Shown piece by piece: positions 53,187-63,271 of a stretch of DNA of 64,000 bases. The first letter of the stretch is position 1, and the number at the start of each line of letters is the position of its first letter. The DNA comes from Cricetomys ansorgei (taxonomy: Eukaryota > Chordata > Mammalia > Rodentia > Nesomyidae). Position numbers and translations under genes: made by a program. The stretch is taken from assembly GCA_026225945.1 (NCBI GenBank), contig JAMJFZ010000818.1, forward strand, positions 804,501 to 868,500, written 5' to 3'. Below the pieces are notes generated by a model. That model saw only the letters and a list, made by a program, of their open reading frames with translations. It did no database searches and was not told the DNA's origin.

Positions 53187-53284
53187 GTGCACACTCACGT
53201 GTGCACATGTGCGTGCATGTGCGTATGTGTACGTGTACACGTATGTGTGTGTGTGTGTGTGCGCACGTGCGCGTGGGTGTATGT
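53187..53284 (+). repeat. Alternating purine-pyrimidine GT/GC tract
   Basis: GTGTGCACATGTGCGTGCAT, then ACGTGTACACGTATGTGTGT and GCGCACGTGCGCGTG: about 95 bases of almost strict purine-pyrimidine alternation with CG steps. Confidence 0.9.
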
Positions 53285-53481
53285 TGATGCCGAAATTAAG
53301 ATGTCACATCTGGGAGATTTGCATATCGTGGCTTGGAAAGGTCTAGAACTTCCTTCTGAAGCTGGTTTTGGACCCACCCCTGCCTGATTCATTTGGGGAG
53401 CAAGGCCTAGCAGCAGGAAGGTTTTGACAAATACTAAGTGAAAGGGCAGAGATGACTCGGAGGGCAGCCGCGGTGAATACC

Positions 53482-53510
53482 ACCCCCCCCACCCCACCCC
53501 CCACCCCCAC
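53482..53510 (-). repeat. C-rich tract, possible G-quadruplex on the minus strand
   Basis: ACCCCCCCCACCCCACCCC and CCCACCCCCAC give at least five runs of three or more G on the minus strand separated by single T. Confidence 0.75.
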
Positions 53511-53834
53511 GCCTGAGTCACCAACACAGAGCAGCTCCCTCCTAAGTGCGATCTCCTAAGAAGCCGCTCTGGCACTCTCTCATCCGCGAGTTTTGGTTTT
53601 CATTTCCCTAAATCTCGGCCCAGGATGACTGGACTGTGGAGTCATTCCGGTCGTGTAAACTCAGCTGTGGTCATTTTTGCTCCAGCCTAGTGAAGCAGTT
53701 GCTATTGGCCCAACCCTGGGAGGGAAGCACCGCTGGCTGCCGCCCAAGCTTTGTTTACCGATTGCAAATGCCTTCCATTTGTGATGCTCCACATACCGCG
53801 CCCCGCCCCCATCAGCTTTACTCTTAATTTATAG
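53511..53834. other. No recognised feature
   Basis: About 0.3 kb unassigned. Confidence 0.5.
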
Positions 53835-54027
53835 ACAACGGGCTGCGGAGGCTGCTGGTGCAAAGGACCAGGTTTGATTCCTATCACCTTCATACAACCG
53901 GTTGGCTGTAAATCCACAAGAGGGAGATCTGGCGCCCCCCTCTGGCCTCTGTGGGTACCACATATGCACACAATACACAGATATACAGGCAAAACACCCA
54001 TTCACATAACTAACTAATCTAAAATAA
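53835..54027 (+). mobile_element. B2-superfamily SINE
   Basis: GGTTTGATTCCTATCACCTT, CCCCCCTCTGGCCTCTGTGG and AGGCAAAACACCCATTCACA are B2 blocks; the head is worn. Confidence 0.85.
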
Positions 54028-54049
54028 GTTTGATTTATATGTAATGGCT

Positions 54050-54054
<5 letters not shown>

Positions 54055-54123
<69 letters not shown>
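54055..54123 (+). repeat. (TA)n microsatellite
   Basis: About 34 uninterrupted TA units. Confidence 0.98.
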
Positions 54124-54125
<2 letters not shown>

Positions 54126-54127
54126 GA

Positions 54128-54265
54128 GATAGTGCCATGGCACACATGGAAGCCAGAGGACATCTTACAGGAATCGCTTCTCTCTTTCCAGTGAATCTTG
54201 AGGATCGAAACCCGGTCACTGGTGGCAACAAGTGCCTCTGCCAGCCACACCATCTCTCTAACCCG
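54128..54265 (-). mobile_element. B3-type SINE
   Basis: GGAAGCCAGAGGACATCTTA, GATCGAAACCCGGTCACTGG and CACACCATCTCTCTAACCC fit a reversed, diverged B3. Confidence 0.78.
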
Positions 54266-54311
54266 GTAGATGAGTTTGAAATCCCGCCCCGCCCCCCGTC
54301 TCCCCAGTCAT

Positions 54312-54521
54312 CTTTCTCTTGACAGCCTCGTGTAGCTTGGGCTGCCTTGAACTCACTATGTAGCCCAAGATGACCTTGATCCTGGTCCCCCTGCCTCCCA
54401 CCTCCCAGCCGCTGGGATTACAGGCGCCACCACACCCAGTTTATGTGGTACTAGGGAGTGAACCTGGGCTCCGTGAACGTTAAAACAAGCACTCTCCCAA
54501 CTGAGCTACATCCCCGGCCCC
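54312..54521 (-). mobile_element. Adjacent B1-type and ID-type SINEs
   Basis: A reversed 7SL-derived monomer (GTAGCTTGGGCTGCCTTGAA to GCTGGGATTACAGGCGCCAC) is followed by a reversed ID-like part (AGGGAGTGAACCTGGGCTCC, CTGAGCTACATCCCCGGCCC). Read on the minus strand the order is ID then B1, the opposite of the other composites. Confidence 0.78.
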
Positions 54522-55059
54522 TAAAGCTGCTGTTTATAAGATTTCAACTGGTTTCCTCTCTTTTCAGCATTTCCAACCTTCTTTAGAGACAGCCTCCCTC
54601 CCGACCCCATCCCCATGTCGGCTTCCCTTTAGGACCACACGCGACAGGGCGGAGCCTCAGAAGGTCACACCTCCGCTGGATGGGATTCACCTCCGGGATC
54701 TCCCTGCAGGCTCTCTGCACACTCTCATTCTGTTTTGTCGTGTGAGGCGGTGTTACTACAGGCCCCCGGCGGAGACTGGCGCTACTCCGCAGCCAAAAAT
54801 AATGTCGGGAGTGCAAGCTTGTGACACAAGCTGTGAGAGACAAGAAAAAAAGAAAGAAAAACAAACCTCAGAGGAGTGAGATTCTCCTGTCTGTAGACTG
54901 GGCGGCGCCTGGGGGCAGTCAGCCCCTCGAGCTTCTGCTTCAAGTCACACCAGAATTTAAAATTATATGAATAATTTGATTATAAAACGTTTGTGGGTTA
55001 TAGTACTTGTTGAGTTTCTCTCCTTTCTTCTTCTTTTTTTTTTCTTCCATGTGTGTGAG
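54522..55059. other. No recognised feature
   Basis: About 0.5 kb unassigned; a T-rich run at 55026-55046 may belong to the following B1. Confidence 0.5.
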
Positions 55060-55158
55060 TGTTTTCAGACAGGGTTTCTCTGTTGTAACTCTGGCCGTCC
55101 TGGAATTCCCTCTGTAGACCAGGCTGGCCTCGAACAGGCGTGCGCCACCACCACCCTA
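55060..55158 (-). mobile_element. B1 SINE with internal deletion
   Basis: TTTCTCTGTTGTAACTCTGG and GACCAGGCTGGCCTCGAACA jump directly to GGCGTGCGCCACCACCACC; about 45 bases of B1 body are missing. TTACAACAGAG subfamily. Confidence 0.92.
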
Positions 55159-55164
55159 TGAGTT

Positions 55165-55532
55165 TCTTGATGGTTAGGGTGAGTTGTCAACTCCACAGGA
55201 TCTAGGATCAGCTAAGAGCTGGGCCTCTGGGCATGTCTGTGGATGGTCATTGAGGAGGGAGGAAGACCCAGCCACCATGGGTGGCACCACTCCCTGGCTG
55301 GGGTCCAGGACTCTGTTAGTGGAGAAGGCTGGGCAAGCAGCCACATGCCTCCATCACTCTTCTGGCTGTAGATGTCTGTGACCAGCTGCCTCAAGCTCCT
55401 GCCACCCCCCCACTTCCCCACCAATGAACTGTAACCTGGAGCTGTGAGCTAACGCGAACCCTTTTTCCTTAAGCTGCTTCTGCTAGAATACTTTTATCAC
55501 AGCAACAGACAAAAAGAAAACTAAGATAGATA
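55165..55532 (+). mobile_element. LTR-like repeat, second family
   Basis: GATGGTTAGGGTGAGTTGTC, CAGGATCTAGGATCAGCTAA, GGGCCTCTGGGCATGTCTGT, GACCAGCTGCCTCAAGCTCC and TTTTATCACAGCAACAGACA follow the order of a common rodent repeat that I cannot name with certainty. Confidence 0.68.
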
Positions 55533-55569
55533 TCAACCATAAACCTTGTGAGTCCTCAAGGCCTCAACC

Positions 55570-55655
55570 ATGCCGAGGCTGGCCTTGAACTCCTGACTTC
55601 TGCCTCTACCTCCCAAGTGCTGGGACTACAGGCTCAAGCCACTGTGCCTGGCTAA
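55570..55655 (-). mobile_element. Old B1/7SL-derived fragment
   Basis: CCGAGGCTGGCCTTGAACTC and AGTGCTGGGACTACAGGCTC, reversed. Confidence 0.75.
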
Positions 55656-55862
55656 TCATAAACCTTTAACAAAGGCATTATTTTGAGAGCCTGTTCCCTC
55701 ATTACCATCCACTCCACCAACCCCAGAACAATACCTCTCTTCGTTAGAGTTGCGTGAAGCAAGGCTAGTTGTAGAGAGAAATGGTGTGACTTCTGCACTC
55801 CAAAATAATGGCGAAGCTGTGTAGTCTCTCTCTCTCTCTTCATTCCCCACCCCCTTCTTTTG

Positions 55863-56070
55863 CAGTGTTAGGCACTGAACCCGGGGCTTCACTTACAGTA
55901 GACACAAGCTGTACGGAGCTACAACCCGCACTGCTGAGTCTAGCAAACCATGTTACAGGACTGAACCGTATTCCTTCATAGGCTTTTCTTGGGAGCAGTG
56001 TTGCCGGGACTTGAACCTAGGGCTTCCTTCGGGCATGCGAGGCTCCACCACGGAGCTACGTCTCCAGACT
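55863..56070 (-). mobile_element. Two ID-type fragments
   Basis: AGGCACTGAACCCGGGGCTT (55869) and GGGACTTGAACCTAGGGCTT (56007) each start a reversed, decayed ID copy; the second ends GAGCTACGTCTCCAG. Confidence 0.65.
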
Positions 56071-56104
56071 TCCGTGCTATAAATGTTGAGTCGAAGTGCC
56101 ACAT

Positions 56105-56330
56105 TTTAAGATTTTTTAAAAATTTTTGTTATATATTTATATATGGATGTTTTGCTTGAGTGTGTGTCTGTACCACTTGTATGGCTACAGAGGCCAGAAG
56201 AGGGCGTCATATCCCCTGGAACTGGAGGCACAGACAGCTGTGAGCCAACAAATGTGTTCTGGGAATCACGCCCAGGTCCTTTGGAAGAGCAGCCAGCTCT
56301 TTACACCGCTGAGCCACCTCCCCATGCCCT
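56105..56330 (-). mobile_element. B2 SINE
   Basis: GGATGTTTTGCTTGAGTGTG, GAGGCCAGAAGAGGGCGTCA and ACCGCTGAGCCACCTCCCCA form a complete reversed B2 carrying the CTCF-like segment. Confidence 0.95.
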
Positions 56331-56549
56331 TTTTCTCATTTTTAAACATTTAATAATGTCAGTACCTTCCTTGTGTGTTTTTCTTTTTATCTGCTTTGAT
56401 TTTTTTTTTTAGCTATAATTTTTATCTCAAGTATCTTGAGCAAATGGCGAAATAATAATACTCATGAAAACATATCTTGATGATAGATAATAATTTTGAA
56501 CCAGTAAATTCAAATATTAGTGAAGAATATTAGTACCTGGGCAATCTCA
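56331..56549. other. AT-rich unassigned stretch
   Basis: No feature recognised. Confidence 0.5.
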
Positions 56550-56574
56550 TTTACTTACTTACTTACTTACTTAC
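56550..56574 (+). repeat. (TTAC)n simple repeat
   Basis: Six TTAC units at the reversed tail end of a B1. Confidence 0.93.
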
Positions 56575-56716
56575 TTTTTGAGACAGGGTTTCTCTGTGTA
56601 GCCCTGGCTGTCCTGGAACTCACGCTGTAGGTCAGGCTGGCCTCAGACTCAGAGATCCTCCTGCCTCTGCCTCCCAAATGCTGGGATTAAAGGCGTGTAC
56701 TACCACCACCTGGCTG
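56575..56716 (-). mobile_element. B1 SINE
   Basis: TTTTGAGACAGGGTTTCTCT to AAGGCGTGTACTACCACCAC, complete and reversed. It carries the ordinary GTGTAGCCCTGG form rather than the TTACAACAGAG variant. Confidence 0.95.
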
Positions 56717-57066
56717 GGGTAGTCTTTAGGTTGTAAATATTCCAAACTTGCTTTTGAGTCTTTTTGTCTTGGTGCTGAGGAGTTTATTTTTAGTGTGAGT
56801 AACCTCAGTAATTTAAGAGATGTCTTGTCCCCCCAGAATACAGTGGACCGTGCCTGAGAAAGGACAGCAGAGGCTGTCTGTGCCCTCCACACGTGTATGC
56901 ACACGTGAAAACACACAGACCTGATACAGACATATTTTGAGTGAATATTTGTGCCCACGAAATCTTACCAAAGATGGGTCTACATTCATTTTAGTCACTA
57001 GGAAAGCAAACAGATTTTAAGATGACCACAAGCATCACGTTCATTTGTGTTTCGGAAGGGTCCAAG

Positions 57067-57178
57067 TCAGATTACAGGTGTGTACCTCCATGCCTCGATC
57101 GATTCAGGACTTGGGATTGAACCCACGGCTTTGTGCATGTTAGGCAAGCTCTCTACCAACTGAGCCACATCCCAATCT
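57067..57178 (-). mobile_element. B1 head and ID-type fragment
   Basis: GATTACAGGTGTGTACCTCC is a reversed B1 head; GGGATTGAACCCACGGCTTT to AACTGAGCCACATCCC is a reversed ID. Confidence 0.78.
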
Positions 57179-57524
57179 CATGCAATTAAAAACAATCTTT
57201 TAAATTTCCATTTGTGTGTGTGTGTATGTGTGCATGAGAGCCACGTGAGAGCCATGGCACCCATGAAGAGGTCAGAGACAGGCAAGCCCGGGTCTCCTGT
57301 TTACATGAACCTGCGCTTGACCCTGCTACTCACTCATTCCTGGAGTCTGGAACACCCCTTTCCCCTGTCTTTACTTTCTTCTCTTTCTTTCCCTGTCCTA
57401 ACCCAACCCAGCCCAGCTAATCAAGAAAGCATTCTCTACACTGGCCAGTAACCTCCGTTTCCTTATGAATGACAGTTACCCAGTAGACTTGGTTTATTTT
57501 GTGAATGAATGAATGAACCAGCGC
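57179..57524. other. No clear feature
   Basis: A short GT run (57212-57230) lies before possible B3-like sequence too decayed to call. A (GAAT) run of about four units is at 57503-57517. Confidence 0.45.
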
Positions 57525-57628
57525 TCAGGAAGTGGGGGCTGGGGGTCAGTAGTTCAAGTCATCTTTGGTGACATTTTAAGTTCAAGGCCAGCCTGGAGTT
57601 CAGGAGACCCCAATTTAAAAAAAAAAAA
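57525..57628 (+). mobile_element. B1-type SINE fragment
   Basis: TTCAAGGCCAGCCTGGAGTT and GAGACCCCAATTTAAAAAAA are B1 blocks; the head is diverged. Confidence 0.75.
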
Positions 57629-57811
57629 GCTACTGAACAGGGTCACTCAACTAACCAGTACCTGGTGGAGCCACCTGTGTACCCAAAATTGTTCCAGAGC
57701 ACCCAGGTATCAGTTCATTGTTCTCATGGGGTCCATCCATTTTCCCAGCACCACCTAGCAATTTTATATTTGTGTGTAACACGGAAATCTGTGTCTTTAA
57801 ATTCTGCCACT

Positions 57812-58027
57812 CATGGGCTAGAGAGACAGCTCAGCAATTAAAGAGAGCTTGCTGCTCTTGCAGAGGACTCAGGTTCAGTTCCCAGCACCCACAAGGCAGC
57901 TCATAACTGTTTCCAGTTCCAGGGTATGCGGTGCCTTCTCCTGACCTTCCTGGACACTACATGCATGCGGTGCATATACATACATGCAGACAGAATACAG
58001 ACATAAAGCAAAAAGAAATAAAATTTG
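57812..58027 (+). mobile_element. B2 SINE
   Basis: GGGCTAGAGAGACAGCTCAG, GGTTCAGTTCCCAGCACCCA, CCAGTTCCAGGGTATGCGGT and an AAAAAGAAATAAAATTT tail. Confidence 0.95.
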
Positions 58028-58031
58028 ACAG

Positions 58032-58140
58032 CCTTCAGCAGAGTGGCACGTGCCTACAGTCCTTAGGAGACTGGCAGAGATTTGCTTGACCTCAGGATTT
58101 CCAGGTCAGCCTGGATAACATAACAGACCCCTTCGCCACG
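58032..58140 (+). mobile_element. B1-type SINE fragment
   Basis: GAGTGGCACGTGCCTACAGT and TTCCAGGTCAGCCTGGATAA; diverged. Confidence 0.68.
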
Positions 58141-58257
58141 ATCTCATGTGCTGGGTAAATGACCCACATGGCTAATTTGCAATTTTACCTACAAAATGGG
58201 GTGAGGGGGTGTTGTCTGATTGATGGGTTTTGTGTATTTGTTGGTTTCGGTGTGTAT

Positions 58258-58548
58258 TTGTTTATTTATTTTTGAGACAGGACCGTCTATAGTCCAGGCT
58301 GGCATCAAATGCACTACATAATCAGAGATGACCTTGAATCACTGACTGTCCTGTCTGTGCCTCCAGGAGAGGGCTGGGATTCCAGGTGTGCGATCCCATG
58401 CCTGGTTTTATGTATGTGGAGCTGAGAATGGAACCCAGGGGCCATGCATATAGGGCAGGCATCCTACCACCTAAGCTGCACCCCCAGCCCCTCAGGGGCC
58501 ATGTATACAGGGCAGGCATCCTACCACCTCAGCTGCACCCCCAGCCCT
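58258..58548 (-). mobile_element. B1 and ID-type SINEs with tandem duplication
   Basis: Reversed B1 (TTTTTGAGACAGGACCGTCT to GGGATTCCAGGTGTGCGATC) then reversed ID (GAGAATGGAACCCAGGGGCC to CACCCCCAGCCCC). The last 57 bases are repeated once (58436-58492 and 58493-58548) with about four differences. Confidence 0.82.
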
Positions 58549-58931
58549 ATGGGGGTGCTTGTTTTTGCCAAGTCCCATGCCCAGAAGCCTCCAACAGATG
58601 TCTCCTAGGTTTTGTTGGGCTTAACTGGGTCCCATGCCTGTCCCTAGATCCAGCTCAGCAATGACAACAGGTTGCTGTGACTATCAAGCCTCACCCTGCT
58701 CAGTGGGGCAGGAAATGTCTGTCAGTAGAATGCAGGGAGGAACTGGTGTCAGGTAGGCAGCAGCAGGCAGGGCTGCCAGGGCATTCCTTCTGCACCGGGA
58801 CTTGTCCCAAGCGTCTGAACCACGACAAGCTGACAAGCCGTCTTCTTGCAAGTAAATACCGTCCTCTTCGAGCGTGGGCTACAACTTAAAGGATTGCTGT
58901 GAGCGATAAGTCAAGTTAGAAAAATATTGTT
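58549..58931. other. No recognised feature
   Basis: About 0.4 kb unassigned. Confidence 0.5.
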
Positions 58932-59030
58932 TGAACACGGTGTAATGGCAAATGCAATCCCAGCACTAGGGAGCCTAAAGAGAGAAGGTGTGCGTAAGCT
59001 CAAGGCTATCCTGAGCTACATGGGGGCCAG
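58932..59030 (+). mobile_element. Diverged B1-type SINE
   Basis: GCAATCCCAGCACTAGGGAG and CAAGGCTATCCTGAGCTACA are B1-like. Confidence 0.7.
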
Positions 59031-59138
59031 AAAGGGGGGGGGGTGGGGAAAGGAGGATAAGGGAAGAGGGAGAGAGAGGAAGAGATGGGGGGGGGAAGAG
59101 AGGGAGAGAGAGGCGAAAGAAGGAAAAAAGAAAGGAAG
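59031..59138 (+). repeat. G-rich/GA-rich purine tract
   Basis: AAAGGGGGGGGGGTGGGGAA then GGGAGAGAGAGGAAG and GGGGGGGGAAGAGAG: about 110 bases that are purine except for three or four positions. Confidence 0.93.
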
Positions 59139-59154
59139 GAATTGTTCCTATTTG

Positions 59155-59325
59155 GTTTTTGGTTTGGTTTTTTTGTTTGCTTTCGTTTTTTGAGACAGGG
59201 TCTCACTCTGGCTGTCCTGGAACTTGCTATATAGACCAGTCTGGTCGTGAACTCATAGACGTTCTCCTGCCTCTGGCTTCTGAGTGCTGGGAGTAAAGGT
59301 GTGCTCAACCACCATGAGCCCTGGA
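59155..59325 (-). mobile_element. B1 SINE
   Basis: GTTTTTTGAGACAGGGTCTC, GACCAGTCTGGTCGTGAACT and GTGCTGGGAGTAAAGGTGTG, reversed; a short body deletion is present. Confidence 0.88.
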
Positions 59326-59962
59326 TTTTTGTTGTTTGTTTGTCGTTTTTGTTTGTTTAGATATACACCATTTATAGGCATATCACTGGAAGGCAAACAG
59401 CAGGAAACACCACTTCTCATCAATAATCCCACAGCCAAGACTTCATAGGTTGTGGTTTGACACGTGACAGTCAGCCTTCTGCTTGAAATAGCTCATATAG
59501 TCCCCATAATCCCTAAGGGGTATCCCTATTGTACCAGCAAGAAAGCAGGCTGGGAGAGGTTGAAGGTTAAATTGACTGACCAGCCCTGCGTGTCAGAGGC
59601 AGAAGCCCAGATTCAAGCCTGGGCCCGCTAGCGTCTGAACCAGCGTTCTTACCTTGCATGGCAGGCTACCTGCAAGCTCCAGCCAGAGATGCACCCGTGC
59701 CAAAATCTTCCGGGCCACTCTGTCATTCATCCCCAGACTTGGGGCTCATGACCTAGTTCTCCCTCTTGCCAACATCTTTGCTCTGCCTCCTGCAGCTTCC
59801 AGTGACTGTAGCTGGCATAGGGCGAGGCAGGTGCCACCTGATCTCCCTCCCTGACCGGTGCAGGAAGCCGGATTTGGTTCACCCACTTAGGAGAGGATGG
59901 GGTGGGGGATGGAAAGCGATACCTGCTAGAAAAAAATAAAACATATGAAAATTCTTTTAAAA
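59326..59962. other. No recognised feature
   Basis: About 0.6 kb unassigned. Confidence 0.5.
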
Positions 59963-60105
59963 GGCACTTCATGCTCACGAATGTCCGTAACTCCAGTTCT
60001 AGGAGATTCCACACCCTCTTTTGGTCTCTGTGGGCACCAGATGTGCCCATGATGTGTGGATATACATGTAAGCAAAACATCCATCCACATAAAATAATTT
60101 TAAAA
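59963..60105 (+). mobile_element. B2 SINE 3' part
   Basis: CCGTAACTCCAGTTCTAGGA, CCTCTTTTGGTCTCTGTGGG and TAAGCAAAACATCCATCCAC; the tRNA-like head is absent. Confidence 0.88.
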
Positions 60106-60194
60106 CTCGTTCATAAACAATGCCTCCGGTAGAAGTTAAAGAGCATAAGAAGAAACACTTAGAATATTCTGACCACTACTTGTGTTTTTGTTTG

Positions 60195-60372
60195 TTTGTT
60201 TGAACATTTATTTCTTTTCTGTGTATGCATGGGCGTGAGCTTCATGAGGGGGTCAGGGTCAGAGGACAACTTCCAGGAGTCCTGTTCCTCCCCCACGCAG
60301 GCCCTGGGGACCCAACTCAGGTCATCAGGTTTGGAGCAAGATCCTAACCTATGAGCTACCTCTTTGGTCCCT
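60195..60372 (-). mobile_element. B3-type SINE
   Basis: GTCAGAGGACAACTTCCAGG, GGACCCAACTCAGGTCATCA and CCTATGAGCTACCTCTTTGG, reversed. Confidence 0.82.
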
Positions 60373-61905
60373 TCTAGTGTAATAACTACAAATTTACATA
60401 AAAAGAAGTATCTTGCTGAATTCATGAACTCCCCAGGCTTTGAGGAGGGGTTTATTTAGCATATGCTGAGAAAGGTCTTGAACATTTCAACAAACCTTCA
60501 ATAAACCCCCAAAGAACTGTCGCTATTAAATTCCCTCCACAGTGGACGCTACTGTACGCAGGGGTTTCTCATTTACATTTCTCACGCGCTTGCTCCGTTC
60601 AAGCTGTCATTGAGTGTACCCTTTGACATCTCCACCGCCTCGCAGCTTTGATGTTGTCCCCGGCGATGGTGACATTGGCGGTCGCCTGTGCTATTGTGTA
60701 CTGATCTCAAATTTATCAAGCACCACGGTAATGCAAGCAGGCTCACGAGGTAAAACATTTTGTACTTAACTCCATCTGATGACTTGTGCCCACCGGGAAC
60801 TGCTGAAGGACAGACTAGAACAGCAGAATTCTGGGAGGGAAGAGACTCGGGAAAGGCTGGCTGTCCGGGTGCTGTTTCTAACGCGCCACATAGGGAGGTT
60901 ACTCAGAAAGACTGTTGCAGGCAGGGCATCGCTCCGCTCCTTAGGTGGTGTTAGGGCTCTGAGCGCCCTCCCCCTGGGCTAACTCTCTCATCTTTGCATC
61001 GCAGCTCCCAAGCGCTGTCTTCTCACTTGATACTCAACTCAGACTTCTGGAAGTTACCCCTCTGGCAGGGGTGCAGGTGCAGGCCTCAGGTGCCAAAGCG
61101 CAGCGGCCTGGATTTGCTCTTGCGCCCTCTCATCCTTGGAGCCTTTGGTTGCGTTCCCTCAGTCCCAGTGCGCGCTCCTTCCTTGTTCAAATGAGCGCCT
61201 CATCTGCGTCTCTGAGTTCTAAAGGATTCCTTATCAGCAAAGGAATCAATCGCCTTGATTTCCTTTGATGAAGGTTTCCGGCGGACATTCTAGATCAAGC
61301 ACCAAAGCAATTCATACCCTGCTGGGAAAGTAAGTCCAGTAAGCATGCCCCACTCTACACATGTGGCTTTAGCTATAGGTCAGGGGACAGCCAGAACCAC
61401 AAAGCCAAAGCCACCACTGCGCTCGGTCCAGTCCAAACCCCCACCCACACCCCCATTGCTCTGCAAGACCTGCTTGACCTCTTCCCAAGGCATGCCGGGA
61501 TACATCGTCAAAACCCTTTCGCCTCATTACCCACCGAGGCCAACACTTCCAGTTCTCGCCAAATAAGTTCCGTTTCAGCTGAACCAAATAGAACTCTGTC
61601 AATAACTGAGAAAACTTCGAGAAACCTCTAAGTACCCCAGACTTAGAAAAAAGCATTCCCAAACTGATTTTTCTGCCCTCTTCGCTGGACTGCTGAAAAC
61701 TGAATTTATTGACGTTTTAAAAAGATGGCTACTGTATTCCAAAATCGAGACAGCGCTCTGGGGTGGGGTGGAATGGGGGCAGGTGGTGTCTGTAGAGGTC
61801 TGAGCATGTCCTGCATTAAACTCGGAGAAGTTTATGTGACGGGCTGGCCTTCACAAGCTTCAAAAGATGATAGCATTTTGCATAGGGAAAGGATCTTTTT
61901 AAAAA
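60373..61905. other. Large block without recognised repeats
   Basis: About 1.5 kb with no SINE or LTR recognised. Short open frames on both strands match nothing I know. Confidence 0.5.
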
Positions 61906-62134
61906 TTGTTTTTATTTTATTTTATTTTATTTTATTTATTTTATGTGTTTGGGTGTTTTGCCTGCACATTTATCCATGCACCATATGCATGCAAAAGCCA
62001 GAGGGAGACACCAGATCCCCTGGAACTGGAGTTATTATAGATGGTTGCACGCCACCACGTGGGTGCTGGGAACGAAACCGGGTTGTGGAAGAGCGGTCAG
62101 TGCTCGGAACTGCTGAGACATCTCTCCAGCTCCT
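61906..62134 (-). mobile_element. B2 SINE with (TTTTA)n end
   Basis: Six or seven TTTTA units (about 61911-61942) mark the reversed tail. GGGTGTTTTGCCTGCACATT, AGATCCCCTGGAACTGGAGT and AACTGCTGAGACATCTCTCC follow. Confidence 0.95.
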
Positions 62135-62189
62135 GGATTCTACTTTTTCATTGAACTTTTTGGTGTAACTCTCAGTTTCACTTAATATT

Positions 62190-62515
62190 TTTTTCTATTT
62201 TGTGTGTGTGTGCATGTTTGCGTGTCAGGGGTACACATGTTTTGGGGGTGCCCAGTGTGCCTGAGAATGTGGAGACCCAGGGTTGATGTCAGGAGTCACC
62301 GTCATTCTTCCATTTTATTCAATGAGGCAGGGTCTCTCCATCAAATTCAGAACTCACTGATATGGTTTGCTTCCTTAGCCAGCTTGCTCTGGGGATCAGC
62401 TCCTCTGCCTTTCTAGGCTGGAATTATGGATAAGTGGACACACCCCCCCAGCATCTGTATGAACTCTGAGGATCTGAACTCCGGTCCTCACACTTGTGAC
62501 CACCGAGCTAGCCCT
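62190..62515. other. Decayed SINE-like sequence
   Basis: A GT-rich start (62199-62225), a B1-like GAGGCAGGGTCTCTCCATCA and an ACTCCGGTCCTCACACTTGT block suggest fragments of more than one old SINE that I cannot separate. Confidence 0.4.
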
Positions 62516-62527
62516 AAAACCAATCAA

Positions 62528-62581
62528 TCTCCCTCCCTCCCTCTTTCTCCTCCCCTTCTCCTCCTCCTCTTCTTCCTACCC

Positions 62582-62623
<42 letters not shown>

Positions 62624-62635
62624 CTTCCCTCTCCT
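62528..62635 (+). repeat. CT-rich pyrimidine tract
   Basis: CCTCCCTCCCTC then CTCCTCCTCTTCTTCC and about 17 uninterrupted CT units (62587-62620). Confidence 0.95.
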
Positions 62636-62644
62636 CTTGTTTCC

Positions 62645-62788
62645 CCTTTGAGACAGGGTCTCACTATGTAGTCCAGGCTACCCTGGAACTCACCATGTAG
62701 ACCAGACAGGCCTCAGACTCACAGGGATCTCTGCCTCAGTCTCCAGAATGCCGAGATCGGAAGAACGCACCACCTTTCCCGGCTCCTA
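62645..62788 (-). mobile_element. B1-type SINE
   Basis: TTTGAGACAGGGTCTCACTA, GACCAGACAGGCCTCAGACT and GAACGCACCACCTTTCCCGG, reversed. Confidence 0.88.
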
Positions 62789-63085
62789 ATCTCATTTTTG
62801 AAGCTAGTCATGTTGCTTAATGAAAGGGTATGTTCTGAGGAGAGAACATCAGTGAGGGCTCGAACAAACCCGGCTGCCGAAGACCGGGACACACTGGGCT
62901 CTGTGGCTGGCTGCTGCTCACCTTTATGTGATGTATGACCGTGTTGCATACACTCACATGCGTAAAATGAGCTCGTCCCACCCCTGTTACGAGCCCCTTG
63001 GCTCAGGCCACTGACAGGACCTAGCGGTGTCCTATCTCCGGCTCCGTGCTTCAGTCTGCTCTCATCACAGGGTGACCCTTGTAAA
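62789..63085. other. No recognised feature
   Basis: About 0.3 kb unassigned. Confidence 0.5.
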
Positions 63086-63098
63086 AGGAAGTCAGTAG

Positions 63099-63258
63099 CC
63101 AGGTGGTGGTGGCGCACACCTTTAATCCCAGCACTCGGGAGGCGGAGGCAGGTGGATCTCTGAGTTCGAGGCCAGCCTGGTCTACAGAGTGAGTTCCAGG
63201 ACAGCCAGAGTTACAACAGAGAGACCCTGTATTGGAAAATGAGAAGAAAAAGAAAAAG
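63099..63258 (+). mobile_element. B1 SINE, TTACAACAGAG subfamily, with 13-bp target duplication
   Basis: CCAGGTGGTGGTGGCGCACA to GAGAGACCCTGTATTGGAAA and an A-rich tail. Flanked by a perfect 13-bp direct repeat AGGAAGTCAGTAG (63086-63098 and 63259-63271). Confidence 0.97.
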
Positions 63259-63271
63259 AGGAAGTCAGTAG

